From contig JAPJRC010000022.1 of assembly GCA_030824805.1 (NCBI GenBank), positions 1 through 31,253 on the forward strand: a DNA stretch of 31,253 nt. The letters run 5' to 3'. The notes beneath the pieces were generated by a model. The model ran no database searches. It was given only the letters and a program-made list of their open reading frames with translations, and was not told where the DNA came from. The translations under genes and the position numbers were made by a program. Shown here one piece after another: positions 24,134 through 31,243 of this stretch. Within the stretch, counting starts at the first letter, position 1; each line of letters starts with the position of its first letter. The stretch is from Micavibrio sp. (GTDB taxonomy: Bacteria > Pseudomonadota > Alphaproteobacteria > Micavibrionales > Micavibrionaceae).

Positions 24134-25309
24134 ATGGTAATAGAGCCGAACCAGAGCTTTCATGTGCTTATTCCCGCAGCCGGATCGGGCACGCGCACAG
24201 GCCTATCCATACCCAAACAATACCGCCGTGTTGCCGGCAAGGCCATTCTGCGCCACACGCTGGAAAAATTCATTGGAATACAGGGCCTTAAAACGATTCG
24301 TGTCATCATCGATGCCGAACACGTCGAATGGTACCGGGAGGCCGTGCAAGGGCTGGACCTGGCACCGCCCGTGATTGGTGCCCGCACGCGTAAACAAAGC
24401 GTTTACAACGGCCTTGCCGCTTTCTCGCATAATGAACTGGATGATCTTGTTCTGATACACGACGCGGCCCGCCCTTTTGTATCAGAAGACTCCATTCAAG
24501 CATTGCTGAACACGATGAAAAAATCAGTTGCCGCCACGCTGGCTGCGCCGATCGCCGACACGCTGGTTGATCAGGATTACAACCGTTATGATCGTGACCG
24601 CATCAGCGCCGTGCAAACACCGCAGGCGTTCCGTATCGGCATGCTGAAAAAGGCGCATGAATTCTACCGCAACGATGACCGCTTTACCGATGATGCCGGC
24701 CTCATCGCCGCTATCGGCGAACATGTCTCTCTCGTTGCGGGCAGCCGCGACAATTTCAAAATCACGACCAACGAAGACGTCACCATGGCGGAACGTCTTC
24801 TGTCTCCGCAGCGTGAAACGCGCACAGGTTTTGGCTACGATGTGCACGCGTTCGATCCAGCACCTGCAAGCAGTATACGTTTGGGCGGCATAGACATTCC
24901 TTATTCGCAGAAACTGCTCGGCCATTCCGATGCCGATGTCATTTTGCACGCGCTTACCGACGCGCTTCTCGGCACAATCGGCAGCGGTGATATCGGCCAG
25001 TTGTTTCCACCTTCCGATCCGCAATGGAAAGGCGCAGACAGCGAAATCTTCCTGCGTGAAGCTGTACGCCGCGTGCGCGCGAAGAACGGGATCATTGTGC
25101 ACACGGATATCACCGTCATTGCGGAAGCACCGAAAATCGGACCGCACCGCGAAGCCATGCAAGAACGCATAGCCTCCATGCTGGGCATCGCGCCCGACCG
25201 TGTCGGCCTGAAAGCCACGACCTCCGAAGGACTTGGTTTTACAGGACGCAAGGAAGGAATAGTGGCTCAGGCTGTTGCATCGGTAACCCTTCCTGTGGAG
25301 CAGCCATGA
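24134..25309 (+). CDS. ispDF: Bifunctional IspD/IspF (MEP pathway)
   Basis: 391-aa fusion catalysing two non-consecutive steps of isoprenoid synthesis. The N-terminal cytidylyltransferase carries VLIPAAGSGTR and IPKQY (catalytic Arg and Lys), then IHDAARPFV and VQTPQAF. From about residue 230 the C-terminal 2-C-methylerythritol 2,4-cyclodiphosphate synthase shows GYDVHAF (metal Asp and His), LLGHSDADVILHALTDALLG, DIGQLFPPSD and KATTSEGLGFTGR. Fused ispDF genes are common in alphaproteobacteria. The start at 24134 was chosen over a GTG at 24110 because it has AGAG upstream and fits the promoter position. The stop overlaps the pgpA start by 4 nt. Confidence 0.95.
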   Translation: MVIEPNQSFHVLIPAAGSGTRTGLSIPKQYRRVAGKAILRHTLEKFIGIQGLKTIRVIIDAEHVEWYREAVQGLDLAPPVIGARTRKQSVYNGLAAFSHNELDDLVLIHDAARPFVSEDSIQALLNTMKKSVAATLAAPIADTLVDQDYNRYDRDRISAVQTPQAFRIGMLKKAHEFYRNDDRFTDDAGLIAAIGEHVSLVAGSRDNFKITTNEDVTMAERLLSPQRETRTGFGYDVHAFDPAPASSIRLGGIDIPYSQKLLGHSDADVILHALTDALLGTIGSGDIGQLFPPSDPQWKGADSEIFLREAVRRVRAKNGIIVHTDITVIAEAPKIGPHREAMQERIASMLGIAPDRVGLKATTSEGLGFTGRKEGIVAQAVASVTLPVEQP

Positions 25310-25818
25310 TCATGAAACTCAAGATGCCCGATCCCGAACTCATCAAAAAACTGGATTTCAAAAATCCCGCAACATGGGTTGCCACATGGTTCGGGCTTGG
25401 TCTTATGCACCCCGCACCAGGCACATGGGGCACACTTGGCGGTATTCCCATTGGCCTTATCCTTCTCGCGCTCGGTGGCAAGCTTGCGCTGGCTGTCGGA
25501 ATTGTTCTCGTCACAATTCTCGGCCTTTGGGCGGCGCGCAAATTCGAAGAAATGACCGGCGTGCACGACAGTTCCATCATCGTCATCGACGAAGTCGCAG
25601 GAATATGGATCACGCTTCTGGCGACGACATTGACGCCGCTTTCGATCATCACCGCCTTCTTTCTGTTCCGGCTTTTCGATGTGCTGAAACCATGGCCCAT
25701 CTCGTGGCTGGACCGGAACCTTGGAGGCGCCTTGGGCGTTATGGTTGATGATCTTGTCGCGGGTGTCGCGGCGGGGCTTTGCTTATGGGGATTAAACACC
25801 TATGCATTCGCTGGTTGA
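25306..25818 (+). CDS. pgpA: Phosphatidylglycerophosphatase A
   Basis: 170-aa membrane phosphatase that converts phosphatidylglycerophosphate to phosphatidylglycerol. Motifs: GLGLMHPAPGTWGTL, IVIDEVAGIWITL (catalytic acidic residues), FRLFDVLKPWPISW and VMVDDLVAGVAAGLCLWG. Roughly three to four membrane helices. It is coupled to ispDF by an ATGA overlap and to the downstream cinA-like gene by a 17-nt overlap. Confidence 0.93.
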   Translation: MIMKLKMPDPELIKKLDFKNPATWVATWFGLGLMHPAPGTWGTLGGIPIGLILLALGGKLALAVGIVLVTILGLWAARKFEEMTGVHDSSIIVIDEVAGIWITLLATTLTPLSIITAFFLFRLFDVLKPWPISWLDRNLGGALGVMVDDLVAGVAAGLCLWGLNTYAFAG

Positions 25819-26287
25819 AGAATTATCGTTGCTGCTTGCATCCAGAAACATCCGTCTGGTAACGGCGGAATCCTGCACGGGCGGGATGATCGCCGCGGCC
25901 ATGACAGACCGCTCTGGATCGAGCTCCCTATTCGAACGCGGCTATGTCACCTATTCCAATGAATCGAAGATCGAAGAACTCGGCGTCGGATCGGCGACCA
26001 TTGAAACATACGGCGCGGTCTCTGCGCAGACTGCCATAGAAATGGCGCAAGGCGCGCTCAAGAATTCCCACGCTGATATCGCGCTATCGGTTACGGGCAT
26101 TGCGGGTCCAAGCGGCGGCACAGACGAAAAGCCCGTTGGTCTTGTGTATATCGGCATCGCCCAGCACAACAAGGATCCGGAAGCCATCAAAAACAATTTC
26201 GACGGCGACCGCACAAGTATTCGTCAGGCCACGGTTGAGAAAGCTTTGGAATTGTTGATTGAACGTCTGGGAACTAGCGCCGCTTAG
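25802..26287 (+). CDS. CinA C-terminal-type nicotinamide-nucleotide amidohydrolase (PncC-like)
   Basis: 161-aa single-domain protein. The start region LVTAESCTGGMIAAAMTD and RGYVTYSNESKIEELGV are the family signatures, followed by SVTGIAGPSGGTDEKPVGLVYIG. It deamidates nicotinamide mononucleotide in NAD salvage. The MoCF-like N-terminal domain of full-length CinA is absent, as is normal in alphaproteobacteria. It overlaps pgpA by 17 nt and converges with the next gene over 14 nt. Confidence 0.92.
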   Translation: MHSLVEELSLLLASRNIRLVTAESCTGGMIAAAMTDRSGSSSLFERGYVTYSNESKIEELGVGSATIETYGAVSAQTAIEMAQGALKNSHADIALSVTGIAGPSGGTDEKPVGLVYIGIAQHNKDPEAIKNNFDGDRTSIRQATVEKALELLIERLGTSAA

Positions 26288-26720
26288 AACCATATAGCTG
26301 TACGGCTCTAGCTTCGAACGCGCCGACCATGCGTTTTACAACTTCGTTGAAAAACATATTGGCCAGAGCCTGTAAGGCTACATTCCCGAATTCGAACTCC
26401 ACCGAGAAATCGATTATACATCCGCCGTCTTCCGCCGGGATAAACTCCCAGTTGTTCCTCAGATTTTTGAGCGGCCCCTTCATATATTCGATATGAATGC
26501 GGCGCGGCCGGTCAAGAATGACCTTGGATGTAAAACGTTCACGGAACATTTTATAACCGACCACGAGATCGGCATAAAAAACATTTTCGCTTTCACGCTT
26601 GTTGATGCGGCTTGCCACACACCACGGCGCGAATTCCTGATAGCTCGCAACATCGGCCACCAGATCGAACATCTGTTCGGCGCTATAGGGAAGTTTTTTT
26701 TGTTCGATATGCTTGAGCAT
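26274..26720 (-). CDS. COQ10/RatA-type SRPBCC (START-fold) protein
   Basis: 148-aa protein of the polyketide cyclase/START family. N-terminal LPYSAEQMFDLVADVASYQEFAPWC is diagnostic of the group containing RatA and mitochondrial Coq10; FVEFEFGN-type and NEVVKRMVGAFEARA follow at the C-terminus. In this chromosomal position, after lipA, a ubiquinone-binding role for respiration is more likely than a ribosome-targeting toxin, as inference. Its ATG lies six bases from a strong hairpin at the lipA end, and no free Shine-Dalgarno is seen. Confidence 0.87.
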   Translation of the reverse strand: MLKHIEQKKLPYSAEQMFDLVADVASYQEFAPWCVASRINKRESENVFYADLVVGYKMFRERFTSKVILDRPRRIHIEYMKGPLKNLRNNWEFIPAEDGGCIIDFSVEFEFGNVALQALANMFFNEVVKRMVGAFEARAVQLYGSKRR

Positions 26721-26725
26721 GAGAA

Positions 26726-26747
26726 AGGCCGCCCTACTCGGCGGCCT
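26726..26747 (-). terminator. GC-rich hairpin spanning the lipA stop, just before the COQ10/RatA start
   Basis: AGGCCGCC (26726-26733) and GGCGGCCT (26740-26747) are a perfect 8-bp inverted repeat with a 6-base loop. On the minus strand the stem is followed by TTTCTC and then the ATG at 26720. It includes the last codons and stop of lipA. It could be a weak intrinsic terminator or attenuator, or a fold controlling access to the next gene's start. Confidence 0.5.
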
Positions 26748-27699
26748 GTTTCAAAAGCTTTTCCTCACGCGCCTTTTTCAGGCGGGCAAAGTCATCGCCT
26801 GCGTGATAGGACGAACGTGTGAGCGGCGTTGCGGACACCATCAGGAATCCTTTGGCGCGCGCCATCTTTTCCAGCCCCTCGAACTCTTCCGGGGTCCAGA
26901 AATGGATGACGGGCGCATGCTTCGGCGTTGGCTGCAGATATTGGCCGATTGTGATGAAATCGATGTCGGCGGCGCGCATGTCGTCCATCACCTGCGCGAT
27001 CTCTTCCTTTGTCTCGCCAAGACCGACCATAAGGCCAGATTTGGTGAACATCATCGGATCTACTTCCTTTACACGCTCAAGCAAACGGAGCGAGCGGAAA
27101 TAACGCGCACCGGGGCGGATCGTCGGGTACAGGCGCGGCACGGTTTCAAGATTGTGGTTGAACACATCGGGACGCGCACGGATAACCGCATCGATATCCT
27201 GGATATTGCCGCGGAAATCGCCGGGCAAAATTTCAATCGTCGTGTTCGGGGATTTGAAACGGATCGCGGAAATCGTTTTCACGAAGTGGTCAGCACCGGA
27301 ATCTTCCAGATCGTCGCGGTCAACAGACGTTACCACAACGTGGCTCAATGCCATCTGCTCAACGGCTACGCCCACACGCAGCGGTTCATATTTGTCCAGC
27401 TCGTTCGGCTTTCCGGTTGCAACATTGCAGAACGAACAGGCGCGCGTGCAAACCTCGCCCATGATCATGAAGGTAGCGTGTTTCTTGTCCCAGCATTCGC
27501 CGATGTTCGGGCATCCCGCTTCTTCGCAAACGGTCGTGAGCTTCAGCCCCTTAACGGTGGCGAGAGTCTCTGAATAGACTTTGCCTTGCGGGGCCTTCAC
27601 ACGGATCCAGTCCGGCTTTTTCCCCATCGGGCGGTCAGCGTTCTTTTGCTTTTCAGGATGGCGCTTTTTGCGGTCCAGAAGATCGGGATTGTATGTCAT
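26734..27699 (-). CDS. lipA: Lipoyl synthase
   Basis: 321-aa radical-SAM enzyme that inserts two sulphurs into protein-bound octanoate. The auxiliary cluster cysteines lie in CEEAGCPNIGEC (C58, C63, C69), and the radical-SAM CxxxCxxC is CTRACSFC (C84, C88, C91). The terminal RSSYHAGDD provides the conserved Ser ligand. A basic N-terminal extension precedes WIRVKAP. Lipoate is needed by the dehydrogenase complexes served by LpdA, encoded about 2 kb upstream. Confidence 0.97.
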   Translation of the reverse strand: MTYNPDLLDRKKRHPEKQKNADRPMGKKPDWIRVKAPQGKVYSETLATVKGLKLTTVCEEAGCPNIGECWDKKHATFMIMGEVCTRACSFCNVATGKPNELDKYEPLRVGVAVEQMALSHVVVTSVDRDDLEDSGADHFVKTISAIRFKSPNTTIEILPGDFRGNIQDIDAVIRARPDVFNHNLETVPRLYPTIRPGARYFRSLRLLERVKEVDPMMFTKSGLMVGLGETKEEIAQVMDDMRAADIDFITIGQYLQPTPKHAPVIHFWTPEEFEGLEKMARAKGFLMVSATPLTRSSYHAGDDFARLKKAREEKLLKQAAE

Positions 27700-27748
27700 G
27701 GCCTCAAGATAGGTTTAAGGGCCGGAATAGTAAAGGTTTTTAGTGGGG

Positions 27749-28138
27749 TTAAGGCTGCGGCGGCGCAGCATCCTTAGCCGGTCCGGGCTCACGGGTCATC
27801 TCCCTGTTTGGCCCTGTATTTTTAAACCCGTGCTCCTGAAAGAACCGCTCGAGCTTGACCAGAGGCGGGCCGTCCTTATGTCCTACGGCATGAAGAACGA
27901 TTGCCACCTTGTATCGGTCCGCCAGTGTGGTCAAAACTTGTATCGCATGCCCGCCTTTTCCACGGCCCGTTTCCCCGGCGCGTATGCCCGTCAGATAAAC
28001 CGCGTCATCCCCGAAATCGAACGGCGTGCCCTCACCGGAGCCGACCGTAACCGTTACATCCGCTAGACGGTAAACACCGCCATGGCTGCTTTCAGCGGCA
28101 TCGGCAAACGCCTGAAGCAATTGGTCTTTTGGTTTCAT
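27749..28138 (-). CDS. GNAT-fold acetyltransferase-like protein (paralogue 1)
   Basis: 129-aa protein with the core of an acyl-CoA N-acyltransferase. Strand VYLTGIRAG is followed by GRGKGGHAIQVLTTLAD, a candidate pyrophosphate-binding loop of the (Q/R)xxGxG/A type, then IVLHAVG and LERFFQEHGFKNTG, the usual C-terminal end of the fold. The N-terminal 35 residues are short for a GNAT, and the tail is Pro-rich. It follows its paralogue by 12 nt. Substrate unknown; similar proteins are seen in phage-like and accessory contexts. Confidence 0.62.
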   Translation of the reverse strand: MKPKDQLLQAFADAAESSHGGVYRLADVTVTVGSGEGTPFDFGDDAVYLTGIRAGETGRGKGGHAIQVLTTLADRYKVAIVLHAVGHKDGPPLVKLERFFQEHGFKNTGPNREMTREPGPAKDAAPPQP

Positions 28139-28150
28139 GATCAGGGACGT

Positions 28151-28561
28151 TTACGGTGCTTCCGGGCTGCGCGACATCATGTTGTTGCTGCCCACCTTGA
28201 AAAAGCCGAACCCTTTGTAAAATTGGACCAGCTTGTAATCCGAAGGGCTGTCATCGTCCATGCCCATGGCGTGCAGGACGATATCGACATTGAACGTATC
28301 CGCCAGCTTGCTCAGGAACTGCATGGCTTCCGTGCCTGCGCCTTTTTTTATTTCATTCGCCTTGATGCTGTTGAGATAAACTTCCGTTCCGCTGAGCCGC
28401 AGATCGTCGTCTTCGCTTATCAATTCAATTTGGACGCTGCCGCGCTGGCGGGCTTCGGGTTTGCCGGGCACTTCTTCCGTCGCGTCTAAAAAGGCCTGCA
28501 GGAAACCAGCCTTTGGCGAGGCCGCGTTCGCGAACTGAATATTATCGGATACATCTTTCAT
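28151..28561 (-). CDS. GNAT-fold acetyltransferase-like protein (paralogue 2)
   Basis: 136-aa protein aligned along most of its length with the next gene: EVYLNSIKANEIKKGAGTEA, LSKLADTFNVDIVLHAMGMDD and LVQFYKGFGFFKVG correspond to the same blocks. Its acyl-CoA loop reads KKGAGTEA rather than GRGKGGHA, so the two copies have diverged at the cofactor site. Its N-terminus is longer and ends in a strand, VQIELIS. It starts about 30 nt after the terminator of the 68-aa gene. Function unknown. Confidence 0.6.
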   Translation of the reverse strand: MKDVSDNIQFANAASPKAGFLQAFLDATEEVPGKPEARQRGSVQIELISEDDDLRLSGTEVYLNSIKANEIKKGAGTEAMQFLSKLADTFNVDIVLHAMGMDDDSPSDYKLVQFYKGFGFFKVGSNNMMSRSPEAP

Positions 28562-28591
28562 AACAGTTATGAAAACTAATATAACCGCTTT

Positions 28592-28619
28592 AAAAAGGCA
28601 AGGGTTTTAGATCCCTGCC
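28592..28619 (-). terminator. Rho-independent terminator after the 68-aa gene
   Basis: On the minus strand GGCAGGG, an 8-base loop, CCCTTGCC with one bulged T, then TTTTT. The arms are 28613-28619 and 28597-28604 and the U-run is 28592-28596. It lies 16 nt after the stop of the 68-aa gene. Confidence 0.65.
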
Positions 28620-28634
28620 CACATGCGTGGTTAT

Positions 28635-28841
28635 TTAGGCTGCCTTTTTCGCAAATTTCGCCACCGCGCGCTCATGCTTGATGAACTTGGATTGCATTTC
28701 GGCTTCCATGGCCAGATTGTTCCAGCATAGGTCGATTTTTGCCAATTCCGCATCGCTCATAATATCGGCCTGCGTCACTTCGCATTCCTTGGCTTTGGCC
28801 AGAATTTCCTGGAATTGCACCACATTGTTGTTCGTCATCAC
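28635..28841 (-). CDS. Small hypothetical protein (68 aa)
   Basis: Unrecognised soluble, mostly helical, charged protein. It starts MMTNNNVVQFQEILAKAKE, has an acidic centre (TQADIMSDAELAKIDLCWNN) and ends in a basic KFIKHERAVAKFAKKAA. GGAG lies six bases before the ATG. A candidate promoter upstream and an intrinsic terminator downstream make it a self-contained transcription unit, which supports it as a real gene. One Cys and one Trp; no membrane segment or signal peptide. Confidence 0.62.
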   Translation of the reverse strand: MMTNNNVVQFQEILAKAKECEVTQADIMSDAELAKIDLCWNNLAMEAEMQSKFIKHERAVAKFAKKAA

Positions 28842-28870
28842 ACACTCCGTCTTATAATTTTATGTACTAA

Positions 28871-28900
28871 TATATAGCACACTCTTGCTGCATCGCGCAA
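28871..28900 (-). promoter_or_regulatory. Candidate promoter for the 68-aa gene
   Basis: Reading the minus strand, TTGCGC (28895-28900) and TATATA (28871-28876) are 18 bases apart, about 30 bases before the start codon at 28841. The -10 is a good match; the -35 shares TTG. Confidence 0.5.
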
Positions 28901-28914
28901 AAATAATATTGCGC
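28895..28914. promoter_or_regulatory. Palindrome overlapping the -35 of the 68-aa gene
   Basis: GCGCAA (28895-28900), an AT-only 8-base spacer and TTGCGC (28909-28914) form a perfect dyad. One arm is the proposed -35 hexamer, which is a typical position for a repressor or activator site. It could instead be chance in a short AT-rich gap. Confidence 0.35.
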
Positions 28915-28988
28915 ACTTCTGAAACATTCTTACAAAACAATTAGTTAAGCAGATTCTAAAGAAAGCCGTGGAGCAGCCTGATAAGGCT

Positions 28989-29420
28989 TTAGCCCTTCGT
29001 AATCATGGCTATCGAAATTACGCCAAGGCAAAGCCCGGCGATTGTCATGGCAGAAAGCGGCTCCTTGAAAATCAAGAATCCCGCAAGCGCGGTCAGGAGC
29101 ATTGCGCCGACCGTGAAAAGCAGGTTGGTCGCCACCACTCCCCCCGTCTTGATCGCAAAGAACATGCAAAGATCAATGGCGACCACCGCAACGCCGGCGA
29201 TGATGGCCATGTAAACGCCTGCGCGGTCGACCTGAAACGTTACGCTCTCGCCCAGATGAAATTTGTAAAGCAGCAGACACAAAATATGGCCCACGAACGC
29301 GATGGCAGTGAGGCCAACGGTAAACACAAACGGGTTGATATGGTCGCCCGCAACCTTCATCGAAACATTGTACGCGGCAACGCCCACGACACAGACAATG
29401 ACATAGGCGATCCAGGGCAT
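28989..29420 (-). CDS. Half-size EamA/DMT-family membrane transporter
   Basis: About 143 aa with four to five hydrophobic helices: IAYVIVCVVGVAAYNVSM, PFVFTVGLTAIAFVGHILCLL, AGVYMAIIAGVAVVAIDLCMF, ATNLLFTVGAMLLTALAGFLIF and MTIAGLCLGVISIAMI. The FKEPLSAMTIAGLCLGV ending is typical of one EamA repeat. Usual EamA proteins have two repeats and ten helices, so this should act as a dimer like EmrE-size proteins. An ATG at 29456 would overlap the previous gene; the ATG at 29420 lies next to its stop and has GAG seven bases upstream, so I chose that. Substrate unknown. Confidence 0.75.
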   Translation of the reverse strand: MPWIAYVIVCVVGVAAYNVSMKVAGDHINPFVFTVGLTAIAFVGHILCLLLYKFHLGESVTFQVDRAGVYMAIIAGVAVVAIDLCMFFAIKTGGVVATNLLFTVGAMLLTALAGFLIFKEPLSAMTIAGLCLGVISIAMITKG

Positions 29421-29421
29421 G

Positions 29422-29676
29422 TTAGAACTCGATTCCAAAAACGAGGATGACGACAATGGCGATAAGAATGAGCGCGATAAGCCAGGGCGGCGTTTTCTTG
29501 TCGGTGCGGTAACTCAGGCCCGTGCCGGGAATGCCGATAGTCTGGCTTGCGCCCTGTTTGCCGACATTGATGGTCGCACCCTTCTTGCCGAGCGAAAGCG
29601 ACGATATCCCCTTCTTGGTGATGTTCAGCTTCGCTCCTTTAAATATGCCGAGCTGTTTTCTAAAACGGAAACCCAT
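29422..29676 (-). CDS. DUF4236-like protein with C-terminal membrane helix
   Basis: 84-aa protein. The N-terminal MGFRFRKQLGIFKGAKLNIT, followed by SLGKKGATINVGKQG and IGIPGTGLSYRT, matches the short DUF4236 domain (GFRFRK... GTGLSYR). A C-terminal helix, PPWLIALILIAIVVILVFG, should anchor it in the membrane. The start at 29676 has AAGGA eight bases upstream and begins exactly at the domain; a longer in-frame start at 29721 would run into the preceding small gene. Function of the domain is not known to me. Confidence 0.78.
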   Translation of the reverse strand: MGFRFRKQLGIFKGAKLNITKKGISSLSLGKKGATINVGKQGASQTIGIPGTGLSYRTDKKTPPWLIALILIAIVVILVFGIEF

Positions 29677-29677
29677 C

Positions 29678-29833
29678 TCAAATATCCTTTTCAATAGGCG
29701 CTTCGGGAAGTGTCCGCACATTCAACGTCGCATCGGGCGGCGGACCTGTCTCTTCGGCTTTATAGGGCCACCATTTCACCACCGCAAAAAGAGCGGCGAT
29801 CAACAATAAGGTGATCAGCAGCTCTTTTGTCAT
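29678..29833 (-). CDS. 51-aa single-pass membrane peptide between lpdA and the DUF4236 gene
   Basis: Short open frame beginning MTKELLITLLLIAALFAVVK and ending EAPIEKDI. Residues 4-19 form one hydrophobic helix, then WWPYKAEETGPPPDA and an acidic tail, giving a likely small inner-membrane protein with the tail outside the bilayer. AGGA lies about four bases before the ATG, which is six bases after the lpdA stop; its own stop is one base before the DUF4236 ATG. That tight packing on both sides supports it as a real gene. No family recognised. Confidence 0.68.
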   Translation of the reverse strand: MTKELLITLLLIAALFAVVKWWPYKAEETGPPPDATLNVRTLPEAPIEKDI

Positions 29834-29839
29834 GTGGTC

Positions 29840-31243
29840 CTAGAAGTGGATTGCCTTGTTGTACGCGCTCAGAACACTCTCATGCATCATCTCGGACAAT
29901 GTCGGGTGCGCGAACACAGTGTGCATGAATTCGGCTTCCGTGAGTTCGGCCGTCTTGCCAATCACATAGCCTTGAATCATTTCCGTTACTTCCGCACCGA
30001 TCATATGCGCGCCGAGCAGTTCACCCGTCTTGGCATCGAAGATCGTTTTGACAAGACCTTCCGGCTCGCCAAGCGCAATCGCCTTGCCGTTCCCTATGAA
30101 CGGGAATTTGCCGATCTTTACGTTCAGGCCCTTTTCCTTGCACGCACGCTCCGTCAAACCGACAGACGCAACCTGCGGATGGCAGTATGTGCATCCCGGA
30201 ATGTTTTCCTTGATCATAGGATGTACGTCTTTCTGGCCCGCGATTTTCTCGACGCAGATAATACCTTCGTGCGAAGCCTTGTGCGCAAGCCACGGCGCGC
30301 CAACACAATCGCCGATGGCGTATACGCCCGGCTCACCCGTGCGCAGATATTCGTCCACAACGATATGGCCGCGATCCAGCTTCACACCCGGCATGCTTTC
30401 AAGGCCGATATTGTCCGTGTTCGCAGAAATACCCACCGCCATGATAACGCGGTCGGCTACGATCTTCTCTACCTTACCGCCGACTTCGACATGCACGGTA
30501 ACGTTGTTTGAGCCTTTTTCGAGCTTCTTGGTCACGGCACCGGTGAGGATTTTCATGCCCTGCTTCTCAAACGCCTTGCGCGCCATGGCGGAAATCTCTT
30601 CATCTTCCACGGGCATTACGCGGTCCATCATCTCTATGACGGTCACTTCCGCGCCAAGCGTGCGGTAGAAGGATGCGAATTCGATACCGATAGCACCCGA
30701 ACCCACAACCACGAGGGATTTCGGCATCATATCCGGCACCATCGCTTCGCGGTATGTCCAGATCAGCTTGCCGTCCGGCTCCAGCCCCGGCAGAACGCGC
30801 GCACGTGCGCCCGTGGCGATAATGATGTGCTTGCCCGTAATCTCGTCGAATTTCTTGCCGTCTTTTTCAAGCGTGATCTTGCCTTTGCCGGCCAGCTTGC
30901 CGTACGCATCGAACACAGCCACCTTGTTCTTTTTCAGCAGGTGACCGATACCGCCCGAGAGCTGCTTGGCCACGCCGCGCGAACGCTCGACGATTTTCTT
31001 CACGTCAAAAGAAACATCCTTGATCGTGATGCCGAATTGTTCGGCGTGTTTGGCCAGATGGAATATTTCCGAAGAACGGAGCAGCGCCTTGGTCGGAATG
31101 CATCCCCAGTTCAGGCAGATACCGCCCAGATGGTTCGCTTCGACAACAGCAGCCTTCAGCCCCAATTGCGCCGCGCGTATCGCCGCCACGTATCCGCCCG
31201 GACCGCCGCCGATAACAACCACATCGAAATTCTTGTCAGACAT
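29840..31243 (-). CDS. lpdA: Dihydrolipoyl dehydrogenase
   Basis: 467-aa E3 subunit that reoxidises dihydrolipoamide in the pyruvate and 2-oxoglutarate dehydrogenase complexes. FAD motif VVVIGGGPGGYVAAIRAAQLG (about 8-28), redox disulphide GGICLNWGCIPTK (C43, C48), NAD motif VVVGSGAIGIEFASFY, central VYAIGDC and the C-terminal active-site His in FAHPTLSE. The start ATG is preceded by GGGAT; only ten bases of upstream sequence are in the window. The rest of the 2-oxoacid dehydrogenase operon is expected upstream. Confidence 0.97.
   Translation of the reverse strand: MSDKNFDVVVIGGGPGGYVAAIRAAQLGLKAAVVEANHLGGICLNWGCIPTKALLRSSEIFHLAKHAEQFGITIKDVSFDVKKIVERSRGVAKQLSGGIGHLLKKNKVAVFDAYGKLAGKGKITLEKDGKKFDEITGKHIIIATGARARVLPGLEPDGKLIWTYREAMVPDMMPKSLVVVGSGAIGIEFASFYRTLGAEVTVIEMMDRVMPVEDEEISAMARKAFEKQGMKILTGAVTKKLEKGSNNVTVHVEVGGKVEKIVADRVIMAVGISANTDNIGLESMPGVKLDRGHIVVDEYLRTGEPGVYAIGDCVGAPWLAHKASHEGIICVEKIAGQKDVHPMIKENIPGCTYCHPQVASVGLTERACKEKGLNVKIGKFPFIGNGKAIALGEPEGLVKTIFDAKTGELLGAHMIGAEVTEMIQGYVIGKTAELTEAEFMHTVFAHPTLSEMMHESVLSAYNKAIHF

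Noticed and set aside
26713..27573. 286-aa plus-strand open frame opposite lipA
   Set aside because: Antisense shadow of lipA, whose cysteine motifs are intact; the composition of the shadow is not protein-like.
28960..28990. Terminator after the EamA gene (AGCCT/AGGCT and AAAGCC/GGCTTT pairings)
   Set aside because: Stems are only 5-6 bp and not followed by a convincing U-run; too weak to list.
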